NCBI GenBank assembly: GCA_016618085.1
Contig: JABLTG010000019.1
Coordinates: 62,001-126,000, forward strand
Source of the DNA: Neovahlkampfia damariscottae
Lineage: Eukaryota > Heterolobosea > Selenaionea > Neovahlkampfiida > Neovahlkampfiidae
Length of the DNA stretch: 64,000 nt
Direction: 5' to 3'
Below are positions 9,887 through 20,566 of this stretch, one piece after another. Made by a program: the position numbers and the translations under genes. The notes beneath the pieces are model-generated. The model saw nothing but the letters and a program-made list of their open reading frames with translations, had not been told where the DNA came from and did no database searches. Each line of letters begins with the position of its first letter. Position 1 is the stretch's first letter.

Positions 9887-11050
9887 ATGAGCAACACTGT
9901 GGAATCAGTCGAGTCAGACTTTGAGTTTATTTATTTGAACGATTATCTGTATGAAATACTTTCTTATGTAGATCTTAAAGATGCCGTATCTTGTTCATTA
10001 GTCAACAAAAAGTTTTATAAAATAATCAAAGAATCAATTGATCAAATCTACGTGAAGAAAATTACAGGTACAAAGAATATCAGTTTTAGAAGAGGACATA
10101 GAACGGAATTAACTCCAGATGGAAAGGATTTTTTCATTTCTGGAGGATTTGCAGGTGGAAGTCATAAGAATGATGTTATGATGTTTTGTACAAGAAAACA
10201 AGAATGGAAAACAATTAAAGATCATAACAAGGATTCAAAAGATTCTGGACGTTCATTTCATTGCTTTACTTACATTGGAAACATGAAATATTTATATGGT
10301 TTGGGATATACAAACTGGTTTGAAGATGAAAATCCGAAGAGCTTATTTTATTACAATTTCAATGATAAAAAGAAACAGTTTACAGTTGAAAAAACACTCT
10401 TTAATGGAGATCCAATCAGTGGAAGAGAATCTTTTTCATCTCATTTTATTTCAAGCAAAAATATTGTTGTATTCTTTGGTGGAAACTCAGAGAAATTAGG
10501 AGCTGAAACTAAAAATATTCTAGTTATTCTTGATTTGAACACAAATAGTTGGGTGTATCCTAAGACTGATTGGGAATTCAAACCAAGACATGGACATGCA
10601 TCTTCATTGATGAAAAATGAAAACATCATTATTTGTGGTGGAAAAAATGATAAAAATGAGTATTATGATGATATTTGCATTTTAGATACCGAAAATTGGT
10701 CCATGAAGACTCTTGATTTCACAATGTCTGTCAGAAATGCTCATCAAATTAGATCTTGCATTTTTAATGAAAAATTGATTATTTATGGTGGTTTGTATGA
10801 AAATTATTCACAAAGTGGAGATATGAGTATTTTAGATTTGAAAACTTTCAAATTCATTCCAAAATCAAAAATGATTCATCAAGATTCAATTGAAAAAGTT
10901 TACGGACATGATATGATTTGTTTACCAAAAATTGGATGTTTTATTCATGCTGGATGTGGACCTAGTGGATCATCAAATGCTAAGCATTTCATAACTGACT
11001 ATTTATTGTTACTTGTCTTTTGGAATGACCTGAATTCAATTGACGAATAA
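9887..11050 (+). CDS. F-box and kelch-repeat protein
   Basis: Intronless, 387 residues. Residues about 15-55 form an F-box (LNDYLYEILSYVDLKDAVSCSLVNKKFYKIIKE), the part that binds Skp1 in SCF ubiquitin ligases. From about residue 70 on, five to six kelch blades follow, seen as FISGGFAGG, FFGGNSEKLG, IICGGKNDKN, IIYGGLYEN and HAGCGPSG glycine pairs with spaced Trp/Tyr. Kelch propellers in this family capture substrates, so the likely role is substrate receptor of a cullin-RING ligase. The substrate cannot be inferred. The lack of introns differs from most neighbours. Confidence 0.88.
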   Translation: MSNTVESVESDFEFIYLNDYLYEILSYVDLKDAVSCSLVNKKFYKIIKESIDQIYVKKITGTKNISFRRGHRTELTPDGKDFFISGGFAGGSHKNDVMMFCTRKQEWKTIKDHNKDSKDSGRSFHCFTYIGNMKYLYGLGYTNWFEDENPKSLFYYNFNDKKKQFTVEKTLFNGDPISGRESFSSHFISSKNIVVFFGGNSEKLGAETKNILVILDLNTNSWVYPKTDWEFKPRHGHASSLMKNENIIICGGKNDKNEYYDDICILDTENWSMKTLDFTMSVRNAHQIRSCIFNEKLIIYGGLYENYSQSGDMSILDLKTFKFIPKSKMIHQDSIEKVYGHDMICLPKIGCFIHAGCGPSGSSNAKHFITDYLLLLVFWNDLNSIDE

Positions 11051-11142
11051 AACTGCTTTGTCTCATCATTCCCAAAATCTTGTTGAATTTCTCGTTGATT
11101 GAAAGTTTAAAAGTTTGTTTTATGATGTTTTTTTGTTGTTTT

Positions 11143-11325
11143 TCAAATGAAAAATGATAGTGTAAAAATTAGAAGATAGATGAAAATCATGGTGATGGTT
11201 ACACACGCACAACAACTCCAGTTCATCAACAAATTCTTCAAAATTTTTGGTTTGTATTTGAATTTGAATGGTTTATCATATTTTTCAAATTCCAAAAACT
11301 CCAATACATCTGTTTTTTCATACAT
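11143..11325 (-). CDS. 60-residue tail-anchored membrane protein, unknown
   Basis: A short frame with soluble, charged N-terminal half and a single hydrophobic C-terminal segment (CVTITMIFIYLLIFTLSFFI) that runs to the stop, the shape of a tail-anchored protein. A TGATTGG motif (11347-11353 on the plus strand) is 21 nt upstream of the ATG, which is the main reason to accept so short a gene. Two Cys sit at the membrane border (SCCACV) and could be acylated. No family is recognised. The region between this gene and COQ1 holds only low-complexity A/T sequence and promoter motifs. Confidence 0.5.
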   Translation of the reverse strand: MYEKTDVLEFLEFEKYDKPFKFKYKPKILKNLLMNWSCCACVTITMIFIYLLIFTLSFFI

Positions 11326-11482
11326 CCCTTTTTTAAAAATAGAATATGATTGGATAAAAAACAGGACATCAAAACTGTCTTTTTTTTTTCTTCAGATATT
11401 GTTTCAAAGTTGAAAAAAAATGTTGAATTGTTTTCACTTCAACAAATCAATTTGATTGGCGTAACATTGAATTCAAAAAAAA

Positions 11483-12840
11483 ATGTTGTTAAAACAAAAC
11501 AACAGAATTTTAAAACAATTTTTTAAATCTTCCAAACAATTTTACAGCTCACATCCATTAGAAAAACATTTAAACGATATAAAAAAAGTAAAAAAAAAAA
11601 AAAGTTAAATTTCACACAACCAAGGACATACCCAAATTGATTGTAACTTTCTGAAAAAATAACTTGTTTTAATTAGTCCAAAGAGTTGTCATATATCACA
11701 GAAAAAGATTTTGAAATCGATTCATCCATTAAACAAGGTAATTTTGAAGGTATTTGTGCAAGTTTAAACTTGGATGTACAACGATACTCTGAAGAAAAAA
11801 TTTCAAAATATTTTGATATTGTACAAAAAGAAATTGATGATTTATCCATTTCATTGAAAGAAACAGTTCACTCAAAACATCCAGTGCTTAAAAGTGCTGC
11901 AACTTATTTCTTCAATATTTCAGGCAAGAAGATGAGACCATTGATCATTTTATTGTTATCACATGTTATTTGTCATTCAGATAGAAATGAAGATATTGTT
12001 AAAAAGCATCAAAAATTAGGTGAGATTGTTGAAATGATTCATGTTGCATCTTTGATTCATGATGATATTGTTGATGATAGTCCAATGAGAAGAGGTGTTC
12101 CAACTTTACATACAAAATTTGGAAATAAGATTGCTGTATTGTCAGGTGATTTCTTACTAGCTAGAGCGAGTGTTACTTTGACAAAACTTGGAAATATTGA
12201 AGTTATTCGTTTAATTTCAACAATCATTGAACATTTAGCACATGGTGAAATTTGGCAAATTGCAGGTGTTGGAACAGCTTCATTTGAAGAGTATTTAAGC
12301 AAATCATTTTTCAAAACTGCTTCATTAATTGCTCAAAGTTCAGAATCAACTGCTTTATTGGCTAATCTTTCAGAAGAAGATGCTAAATCATGTTTTGATT
12401 TTGGAAAACATTTAGGTCTTGCTTATCAAGTAATTTATAAATCAATTTTTAATTTGATATTAGTTGGTTGATGATTCATTAGATTTTACTTCAAATGCAG
12501 AAGAGTTAGGAAAACCATCATCAGGAGCAGACATGAAATTAGGTTTAACAACAGGTTTGTTTTATATTTGAATTCTAAAATCTATTCAAAAGCACCTGTT
12601 CATTTTGCAATTCAAGAATTTCCGGAAATTTTAGAATTTGTTGAAAGAAAATATGAAAATCCAAATGATATTGAAAAAACAATTGAATTTGTTAAAAAAA
12701 GCAATGGAGTTGAAAAAGCTAAACTTTTAGCTGCTACTCATTGCAAAAAAGCGATTGAATCTCTTAAAAATTTTGAACAATCACCGTATCTTGATTCTTT
12801 AATTTACTTAGTCGGACTCACATTGAATAGAACAAAATAA
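11483..12840 (+). CDS. COQ1: trans-polyprenyl diphosphate synthase (ubiquinone side chain)
   Basis: Five exons (11483-11587, 11625-11642, 11677-12429, 12464-12554, 12593-12840; introns 37, 34, 34, 38 nt) encode 404 residues. The start opens a basic mitochondrial leader. The family signature is complete: GKKMRP, first Asp-rich motif DDIVDDSPMRRGVPT, GDFLLARAS, and second motif DDSLDF, which is created only by splicing. Exon 2 is 18 nt and supplies DIPKLI. A single 89-nt intron would also keep frame, but two 34-37 nt introns fit this genome better. The enzyme elongates farnesyl/geranylgeranyl diphosphate with IPP to make the ubiquinone tail at the mitochondrial inner membrane; tail length cannot be read from the sequence. 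Confidence 0.88.
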
Positions 12841-12958
12841 AATATTTTAAAAATATAATCACAAAAAAATCACTTTCTAATTGGATGGGATTGACCAATA
12901 AAAACCTTTAAAAAATCAACAAATCGAAACTTTTAAATTTTCAAAACATACAACATAA

Positions 12959-13408
12959 ATGGAACGTACTTTTGTAGCTTGTAAACCAGACGCTGTTCAA
13001 AGAGGACTCATTGGAGAAATCTTTTCAAGATTCGAAAAAAGAGGATTCAAATTAGTTGCTGCTAAATTTTTATTACCAAGTGAAGAATTAGCAAAAAAAC
13101 ATTATGCTGAACACTCTGAAAAACCATTTTTCGGTGGTCTCATTGGATTCATCACATCAGGACCAGTTTTTGCTATGGTTTGGGAAGGTAAAGGTGTTGT
13201 TGCTGCTGTAAGAAAAATGTTAGGTGCTACAAAACCATTAGAATCAGAACCAGGTACAATCAGAGGAGATCTTGCTGTTGATATGGGAAGAAACATCTGT
13301 CACGCATCAGCTACTGTTGAAGAAGGAAAAGCTGAAATTGCTCTTTGGTTCAAAGAAGAAGAACTTGTTCAATGGAAAAGAAACCAAGAAACTGCTCTTT
13401 ATGAATAA
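12959..13408 (+). CDS. NDK: nucleoside diphosphate kinase
   Basis: Intronless, 149 residues, the normal family length. [50 protein letters not shown] and the active-site NICHAS motif (phospho-histidine) are all in place. It transfers the gamma-phosphate of NTPs to NDPs via the histidine and acts as a hexamer in the cytosol. ATTGG and CCAAT occur within about 80 nt upstream. Codon choice is less A/T-biased than in neighbours, as expected of a highly expressed gene. It ends six bases before the stop of the convergent arrestin. Confidence 0.97.
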   Translation: MERTFVACKPDAVQRGLIGEIFSRFEKRGFKLVAAKFLLPSEELAKKHYAEHSEKPFFGGLIGFITSGPVFAMVWEGKGVVAAVRKMLGATKPLESEPGTIRGDLAVDMGRNICHASATVEEGKAEIALWFKEEELVQWKRNQETALYE

Positions 13409-13414
13409 ATTTCT

Positions 13415-14576
13415 TTAATTAATTAAACATGAGCAACAAGTTGTTTCTTCGTAATATTGTTTGTTACCGTTATGAACACTCAATAAAGAAGTTGTTTCAT
13501 GTAAGGATTTTACTCTATCTCTTCCGTCACTTGTATCAACATCATTACTATTTGTTCTTGAATGAAAACCTGGAACGAAACTTTGATCTCTTTTTGGATA
13601 AACAAATAAAAGAGGAATACTACAATCTAAATCTGAACCTGTTCCTAAATCTAAATGAATTTGTAAACTAAAAAGTTAATATATTCTAATACTTACAAAT
13701 ATTTTGCTTGAATTATTTCACCATTTGTATTTGGTTGTAATTTTGAAGGAACGTTGATTTTGATGGTTCGTGTATCTTTTGTTTGAGCTTCTACTCCTGT
13801 TAAAATATCTGAAAAACATTCATTGATGGTTTGGAAATATTGTGAATCAGCCTGTGCTGTTAAATGTAATAGTAATTTGACACTAATAAGTGAAACTTGT
13901 CTTGAAGTTTCATTTGTAATATTTGAAATGATTCTTATTTGTTCACCTACTTTATAGATATCTTTCTCTAAATCCAATTTCATTGTTACCGAACCTTGTC
14001 AAGTTGATTTTTTTTTTTTTTTTACTGTTGTCTGGAAAAACTTTGTTTTTTGCACTGATTATAGGTTTTGATAATTTTGATTCTTCATCACAAATTATGA
14101 GTTCTTCATAAGTTTCTATTTTTTTTCCTTTCGTAAATTCAACTAAAAGAATTGCTTCATAGAAAATAGTTGAAATGACTTTTTTGTTGAATTGTTTTAT
14201 AGTTGTATGAAATGAAGAAGGTAACTCGGAGTCGGGTAATTGATGTTCAAAAGGATATTCGTAAGAACCTAATCGTGTGAAAAAAAAAATTAAATTTCAC
14301 ATTCTTTACCTGGATAAAAGTCACCACTTTCTGCGATTAAAATAGTTTCATTTAATAGAGGTTTTGTATTTGATTTCATTTTTTTGAAGTCATCTTCATA
14401 CTCCACTTTCTTTTGTTGTTAATTTTTTTTTTTCAAACTTCGTATCCATAAAATTGAAGTGAAATCGCCTCAACTTTTCTTTCCCAATTTACATTTATGT
14501 ATATATCACCAGTTACTATTTCTCCACTTTTATAGCAGGTTTTATGAAACGATATGGAAGCTTCATCCTTTACCAT
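13415..14576 (-). CDS. arrestin-domain protein
   Basis: Five exons (14576-14439, 14409-14310, 14268-14026, 13994-13697, 13667-13415; introns 29, 41, 31, 29 nt) encode 343 residues. The N-domain shows the arrestin layout: YKSGEIVTGDIYINV, KVEAISLQFYGYE, YPFEHQLPDSELPSSFH and a strand ending LVEF; the C-domain repeats it with DIYKVGEQIRIISNITNETSR and FLQIHLDLGTGSDLDCSIPLLF. The tail ends CCSCLIN, cysteines that might be lipidated. Alpha-arrestins link membrane receptors or transporters to ubiquitin ligases and endocytosis; no PPxY motif is seen. The start is the ATG after ATTGG. A plus-strand frame at 13429-13671 is only its antisense shadow. Confidence 0.85.
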
Positions 14577-14601
14577 TGTTTTTTTTGGTGTTTGGAATAA
14601 T

Positions 14602-14608
14602 CCAATCA
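14602..14608. promoter_or_regulatory. CCAATCA shared by arrestin and a divergent microgene
   Basis: The motif is 26 nt upstream of the arrestin ATG (reading TGATTGG on that strand) and two bases before the plus-strand ATG at 14610. Confidence 0.45.
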
Positions 14609-14609
14609 A

Positions 14610-14779
14610 ATGAGTTTGCAAAGGAAATTTTGGAATGTCAAAATTGACTTCACAATAAAAACTGAACCAAGAAAACTCTCATTCAAAAAATTCCTAAGTG
14701 GAAACTTGATAAAGAAACATTGGAAATTACGAAAAAGCATCAAAGTAAAATATTTTATGGAAAAGAAGAAACTGAATGA
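14610..14779 (+). CDS. 44-residue basic microprotein, unknown
   Basis: ATG follows CCAATCA directly. Two readings exist. Unspliced, 70 residues run to 14822. Spliced at 14637-14671 (35 nt, gtcaaa...ccaag), exon 2 opens a more protein-like frame (IQKIPKWKLDKETLEITKKH) and stops at 14779. I prefer the spliced form because the intron has the modal length and the downstream frame has better composition. It would be a small, basic protein without a membrane helix. Function unknown, and the gene may not be real. Confidence 0.35.
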
Positions 14780-15113
14780 TTTATATATTTATTTGTTGAA
14801 CAACAAATTCGTGTTTATGTAACAAACCAAACGTTTTAATAGAATTAAACAAAGTGAATTCTCAGAAAATGTTGGAAGTTGGTTCACGTGTTTTTGTGTT
14901 GATCTATTTCATAGAACTAAAAAACAGTTAAATACTTATTCAGATAGCTTTAATAAAATAATGCATCATCATGACATTTACATTTAATAAAATGGAATTC
15001 GGAATGTAGTATAGTTGTGTAAAAATTATGAACAAAATCAGTAAATTTGTTGGAAAAAATGACTGGAAGTGAAACCAGAACAATGGCCAATAAAAATGAT
15101 AAACCAATCATCA
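14780..15113. other. intergenic region
   Basis: About 330 nt of A/T-rich sequence before the next gene. CCAAT at 15087 and CCAATCA at 15104-15110 are promoter-type motifs; nothing else is supported. Confidence 0.5.
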
Positions 15114-15995
15114 ATGCCGACATCAAAAGAAATCATGCTCAAGGCAATACGAAAGAAATTACGAGGAATCAAAAATCTTTCTGAAAATGTCTCAGATTTC
15201 ATCAAAAAAGGACATTTGAATAGAAAATACGCCACACAAAAACATCAAGACTCTTTCACTCGTATCACTTCAAAAGATGATCCTTTATCAATCCAAGTTC
15301 CAATATTAGTTCCTGAAATAGTTCTACCAACTAAAATCTATTCAGAACCACAAGATGATTTGTCTAAAGAATTCAAGAAAATTCTATTCCAAGTTTTAAC
15401 ATCAGATGATTACAACTTGAAGAAATTCGAAAGTATACCTTTATTAAAAGTTATTGCTGACAAAAATCCTGTGATTGAATATCCAGAGTGGATTCAATTT
15501 CATGAATGGAAAGCATCACAATGTTCAACTGAAGAAGACTGGGATTTCTTCAAAAATAAAGACCATTTTTTAGATAAAATGGTTATATTATCAAAGGATT
15601 TTCATAGTGATTTCTTTATTTTATGGAAAATAAACAGCAAATACTACTATTTCAGTTTAAGTTCAAGATGGTCTCTATTTCGGATTACTAAGGAAGAACA
15701 TGAGAAATGTCAGTGTTCAACTGATATTTCAAAAGCATATTATGAGAATTATTGGAACGAAAAGAGAGGATTGAAACAAGGAACGTCAAAAGAAAGAATG
15801 ATGATCAAAGAAATTTTAAGGAATTTAGGTGGATCACTTGAAGTTTGTATTGAACTTCCAGAAAATAGAGAAGAAAGAATATCAGTTACTAATGGAAACC
15901 AACTGAAAATCAATTTAAATAAGAGGAATTTTCATTACTTAGTTGGAAAAGAAAATGCTGATCATTTATTAAACCTTGCAAATTTAAGCGATTAA
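15114..15995 (+). CDS. hypothetical protein, 293 residues
   Basis: Intronless. The start is the ATG three bases after CCAATCA; the frame stays open for 15 codons upstream but that part contains the promoter motif. The N-terminus is basic (KAIRKKLRGIKNLSE), and the centre is rich in Trp and aromatics (EYPEWIQFHEWKASQ, DWDFFKNK, FILWKINSKYYYFSLSSRWSLF), suggesting a compact beta-containing domain. Two CxC-like cysteines occur in EKCQCST. A short helical region (KERMMIKEILRNLGG) follows. No membrane segment, signal peptide or known family is recognised. Confidence 0.65.
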   Translation: MPTSKEIMLKAIRKKLRGIKNLSENVSDFIKKGHLNRKYATQKHQDSFTRITSKDDPLSIQVPILVPEIVLPTKIYSEPQDDLSKEFKKILFQVLTSDDYNLKKFESIPLLKVIADKNPVIEYPEWIQFHEWKASQCSTEEDWDFFKNKDHFLDKMVILSKDFHSDFFILWKINSKYYYFSLSSRWSLFRITKEEHEKCQCSTDISKAYYENYWNEKRGLKQGTSKERMMIKEILRNLGGSLEVCIELPENREERISVTNGNQLKINLNKRNFHYLVGKENADHLLNLANLSD

Positions 15996-16227
15996 ATTTT
16001 TTTTCCTTTGAATCATTTTGTTTTCAAAGAATAGGAAATGAAGAATTTTGTCTTTCTAGACCAAGGACCATGGTCCAAATCCGATTTCTAATGTTTTTGA
16101 GTGTTACTATTTCTTCATGACTTCAAGTGTACCTGGTTCGTCTCCTGGATTGTCTTTCTTCAGTATAACAAAAAAAAATTTTTCTGTAGTTTTTTTCATC
16201 CAATCAAATTCTTTTTTTAAGATAAAA

Positions 16228-16522
16228 ATGTCTTCAGGTTACGGATTGAAAACAAAATACGGAAAATGTTACGGTGAATATATGGACGCTAGAAAATGTG
16301 CTGTACATGCTGCTGACTTTAAAGAATGTAAACCAATCAGTGAAGATTTTTTTGAATGTTTACATAACCTCAAAGAAGTAAAAATTGAAAAAAAGAAAAA
16401 TTCTAAATTTTTAATAGAAAGAATGGTTGAGAAAAGTAGATTTAAAAATATCAGAAAAAAAAGAAGAATACCTCAAAACACATCCAAAAGAAAATAGTTG
16501 GAGAAGCAAGCTTCCATTTTGA
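16228..16522 (+). CDS. NDUFS5: complex I subunit NDUFS5-like (15 kDa), twin CX9C
   Basis: Exons 16228-16377 and 16418-16522 (intron 40 nt) give 84 residues. The N-terminus SSGYGLKTKYGKCYGEY is close to the plant form, and two CX9C pairs (C..YGEYMDARK..C and C..KPISEDFFE..C) define a Mia40-oxidised helical hairpin of the intermembrane space. The spliced second exon (EWLRKVDLKISEKKEEYLKTH) replaces an Arg/Lys-rich unspliced tail and matches the charged family C-terminus. NDUFS5 is an accessory subunit on the IMS face of respiratory complex I. CCAATCA precedes the start. The 16 kb neighbourhood shows no operon-like link. Confidence 0.85.
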
Positions 16523-16669
16523 ATAAAAAAAAAAATAATTTGAATATAATTTTAGTTCATTTTTGCCAGTGATTGAGTTCAACCAAAATGTTTAAACAAC
16601 TGTTTAATAACTTTGTTTGAACAAGTTGAATAAAAAAATAAAATAACCACCAATCAAATAAGTAAAATT

Positions 16670-16868
16670 ATTTTTGATAGAACACTTGGATTAACAACTA
16701 CAGCATCATGGCATGATAAATATAAAGAGAGTGCATACATTTATATTAGTGGTATTGATTTATGACTGCAAAGAATAATGTCAGTTGATCATAAATTAGG
16801 ATATTTTAGAAAAGAAAAAACAAATGGTGAAGAAGAAATACTTTCATTTCAAAATCTTCATTTTTTCT
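16670..16868 (+). pseudogene. relic of an RBMX2/Ist3-type RNA-binding protein
   Basis: The frame DRTLGLTTTASWHDKYKESAYIYISGI matches the start of RBMX2/Snu17 proteins (LGLTTKASWHDKYKDSAYIY-G), a spliceosomal RES-complex subunit. It is followed at once by an in-frame TGA and then RIMSVDHKLGYFRKEKTNGEEE, which corresponds to the end of the RRM (GRTIRVDH) and its downstream linker. About 60 residues of the RRM core, including both RNP motifs, are missing. No usable start codon is present. This is therefore a host gene copy with an internal deletion, not a functional gene. The rest of 16523-16975 holds nothing else I can support. Confidence 0.7.
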
Positions 16869-16975
16869 AATTTTTTAGTTCTTTCTTTTTATTCTTCATC
16901 CATAAACGGAAATTTTTTTGGGTATTATTCCTATTTAACCAATGAATATCTTTCTCGGATGCAATTCGAAAGAGA

Positions 16976-17722
<747 letters not shown>

Positions 17723-17729
17723 ACATTTT

Positions 17730-18896
17730 TTAAATTTTATTTACCATTGAAACTGTTCCTCTTCTAGTTGTCAATGCAATTTTTTTTTCACAACTCGCTC
17801 CACATGAAATTTTACCAATTTTTTCAAAAGGTTGATTAACAATGTATTGTATACTAGTTCTAAATCCTGATATTATCACTCTCCCTTGATATGTTTTCAT
17901 ATGAAATTCTGTGGATGGAATTTCCTTTGTTGATTCAAAATAAATATTTGAACTCAAACTTTCCGATGTCAAGCTTCGAAATTGATTTAATCTAAAGTAA
18001 TTTTGATTTCCTTCTTGTGAATTCACATGAATTGAACAATTATAAGTATTAATGTCAGAAATGGTAATTGGATTTCCACCAATCACTGCAATCTTTGAAC
18101 AATCTTTTATATTCTGTAAAGCAATATTAGCATTTGAATTGATATTGACAGATGACATTTGTCCTGATACTGAACATTGATGATCTCTCACAATGGTATT
18201 CATAGTATTTACAACTTCAACTCTTGATACTTTACTTTGTTGAAGAGTTAATTGTCCAATAGTATCCACATTCAATAAATTTGAATGTATATTTAATAAA
18301 TCAACATTTCCTTTTGAATTATTTTCTAAATACATTGTTGATAATTTTACAGTCTTTGGTAGACCCAAAGTGACCAAAGCAGTTGGACAATCAATTGAAT
18401 TCCAACCTGATCTATCTGTCATGACAATAGACAAAGAATCACCTTTTAATTCAACTGCGTATGATATTAATGAAAGACTTTCGTTGTTATATGCTCTCAT
18501 TGTTATTCTTAAAGTTACATTTGAAATAATATCACTTCTTTCTATAGCAATTGAATTTCTTGCCCATGAACGTGGTCTTGGCATTATTAAACGTACATTA
18601 TTTATGTGGTTTGGAAAAAATTGAAAAGAGTCTCTTGATGGATAACTTGCTTCTCCGTTCTGTATCAGTTCTGCGCATCTTTCTTCAAGGACTTGTCTTA
18701 AGACAAAGTAAGCTGTTGTTATACCTCCTCCTACAAGTGAAAAAATGATTATTGTCATGATCAATAGAACCAGTGCTAGTGAGCATAAAATTTTTTTTGT
18801 TTTTAAGCTTTTTTCAAGTTTTGCGATTTTTTCTGGTTGTTCATATGAATTTAGGATTGGATCTAATTCGGAGTTTCTTGTTCTAAATGATTTCAT
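17730..18896 (-). CDS. type II membrane protein with adhesin-like beta-rich ectodomain
   Basis: Intronless, 388 residues. A basic cytoplasmic N-terminus (about 35 residues) is followed by one long hydrophobic helix (ILCSLALVLLIMTIIIFSLVGGGITTAYFVL) and no signal cleavage site, so the C-terminal 320 residues are predicted outside. That part is rich in Ser/Asn/Thr with short alternating hydrophobic strands (VNINSNANIALQNI, ISDINTYNCSIHVN) like the stacked beta repeats of DUF4097-type bacterial proteins, and carries several N-glycosylation sequons and Cys pairs. A cell-surface or vacuolar role is inferred. CCAAT lies ten bases before the ATG. Confidence 0.7.
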   Translation of the reverse strand: MKSFRTRNSELDPILNSYEQPEKIAKLEKSLKTKKILCSLALVLLIMTIIIFSLVGGGITTAYFVLRQVLEERCAELIQNGEASYPSRDSFQFFPNHINNVRLIMPRPRSWARNSIAIERSDIISNVTLRITMRAYNNESLSLISYAVELKGDSLSIVMTDRSGWNSIDCPTALVTLGLPKTVKLSTMYLENNSKGNVDLLNIHSNLLNVDTIGQLTLQQSKVSRVEVVNTMNTIVRDHQCSVSGQMSSVNINSNANIALQNIKDCSKIAVIGGNPITISDINTYNCSIHVNSQEGNQNYFRLNQFRSLTSESLSSNIYFESTKEIPSTEFHMKTYQGRVIISGFRTSIQYIVNQPFEKIGKISCGASCEKKIALTTRRGTVSMVNKI

Positions 18897-19118
18897 GTTT
18901 GTTTTAACAATTGGACGTCAGTTTGAGTGTTCAACAAACCGTTGTTTTTTTTTCTAAAAAAAATTGACCAATCAATCACATTGGAAACTACAACTTTTTC
19001 AGAACTGTCATTTTTTGAATAATTTATTATGAAAATTTAACAAATTTTGGAAATAACAGAATTCCTTTTGATTGGTCATTTTTCTGTATTTTCATTCGTC
19101 CATTCAATAACAGTAACA

Positions 19119-19921
19119 ATGAGCAACAACAATAAAAAAGAAAGAGAAATTGTAGTAAAAGTTGTGGTTTGTGGAGATGGTGCTGTGGGAAAGACATGTA
19201 AAAAAACTTTAAAAAAAAAACTAAATTCTGTTTCCAGGTAAAAAAAAAGTAACCAAAACATTTCCAACTAAAAAAAAAAGATAAAAATTAATCATAAAAA
19301 AACAAAATAGGTATTTTAGCAGTATATCAGAAAGGACAATTTCCAGAGAAATATATTCCAACAGTTTTTGAAAATTATACCATGTCCATTCCATTTGGAG
19401 AAAGAAAAATTTCAGCAACTCTATGGGATACAGCAGGACAAGAAGATTATGATAAACTTCGTCCTTTAAGTTATCCAGGAACAGACTGTTTCGTACTTTG
19501 TTTTTCAATTTCAGATCCAATTTCAATGGAAAACATCAAAGGAAAAGTAATTTCACATTGATTTTAAAATTTATTTCAAGTGGGTACCTGAAATAAATAA
19601 AGAAACAGGTGGAAATTGCAAATTCATAATTTGTGGAACAAAAAAAGATTTAAGAGAAGATCAAAAAACTATCGATAGTCTATCAGCAAAAGGACTAAAA
19701 CCAGTATCTACAGAAGAAGGAGAAGCTTTTGCAAAATCAATTGGTGCAAAACATTACGTTGGTAAAAAAAAAAAAAAAATCTTTTAACACAAGTCTAAGA
19801 ATGCTCTGCTAAAGAGAATGACGGAGTAAAACAAGTTTTTGACAAAGCATTTAAAACCGGAATTTTTGATAAATCACCAAATACATCAGGCTCATCCAAA
19901 GGAGGTTGTCAAATATTGTAA
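19119..19921 (+). CDS. RAC: Rac/Rho-family small GTPase
   Basis: Four exons (19119-19197, 19311-19546, 19581-19761, 19800-19921) give 205 residues. Canonical Rac motifs: GDGAVGKTC, YIPTVFENY, WDTAGQEDYDKLRPLSYP, TKKDLRED, ECSAKEN and a C-terminal CQIL that should be geranylgeranylated. It would control actin and cell shape. Intron 1 is 113 nt, far above the norm, and splits into a 40-nt GT..AG unit (ending tttccag) immediately followed by another GT, suggesting successive introns with no exon between them. Introns 2 and 3 are 34 and 38 nt. It is divergent from the surface-protein gene across 222 nt containing CCAAT/ATTGG motifs. Confidence 0.95.
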
Positions 19922-20566
19922 AGTATTTGAGTGCATCCATTACACATTATCAAATTGTATAAAACAATTTTTTTATTTTTACACTTTTTTTCCACACTTT
20001 ATCATTTCTGAATCCTGTAAGTGGACAATCAAGTTTCAAAAATCAATAAAATAGCTGATCTTTTTCCATTGTTCGAATTTTTTTTATTTTGAATATTTTG
20101 ATGTGTTTATTAGGTTCAATAATTGTTTCTAGTCATGGACTATCAACTGACGTGGACCTCAACTCTACGGAATTTTCCTCAATTTGAATCTCTAGAACAG
20201 AAACTCAAAATGATCCCATCTATCAAAAGAAATGAAGAATTTCTATTGTTTACGGGTAAAACCAATGCCAAATTGAAATTATTTCCTGTGAAACTAATTT
20301 TTCAAATAACTTTGTGTTTACGAAATTTGTGATAAAATATTATGGAACCATAATTTTATGCAAAGAAAAGTGTACCGTTCTAGAGATAAAGAATTCTTTG
20401 AATTGATAAAGAAACATGAATCTAACAACTTTCACTTTACTTTTGTAGTATCCAGGCTTCAAAGGTCATTTTAAGAGTTGAAGAATAATGGAATTGTAAT
20501 CATTTTTTTTTCGTAAAGAAATTAGAACGTAGACTCTTTCAAGATTTTTTAAAAATTAAAAAAAAT
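19922..20566. other. intergenic region with one weak open frame
   Basis: A 65-codon frame at 20135-20332 (MDYQLTWTSTLRNFPQF... to ...CLRNL) has plausible composition but no promoter motif and no recognised family; it may be a relic. The rest is A/T-rich and unannotated. Confidence 0.3.

Noticed and set aside
11588-11676. A single 89-nt intron in COQ1
   Set aside because: It also keeps frame, but two introns of 37 and 34 nt around an 18-nt exon fit the local intron size and family length better.
13429-13671. Plus-strand 80-codon frame after NDK
   Set aside because: It is antisense to the last arrestin exon, whose frame encodes a conserved arrestin strand.
16020-16090. tRNA-like T-loop sequence next to the palindrome GGACCATGGTCC
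   Set aside because: No acceptor stem, D arm or anticodon arm can be formed around it.
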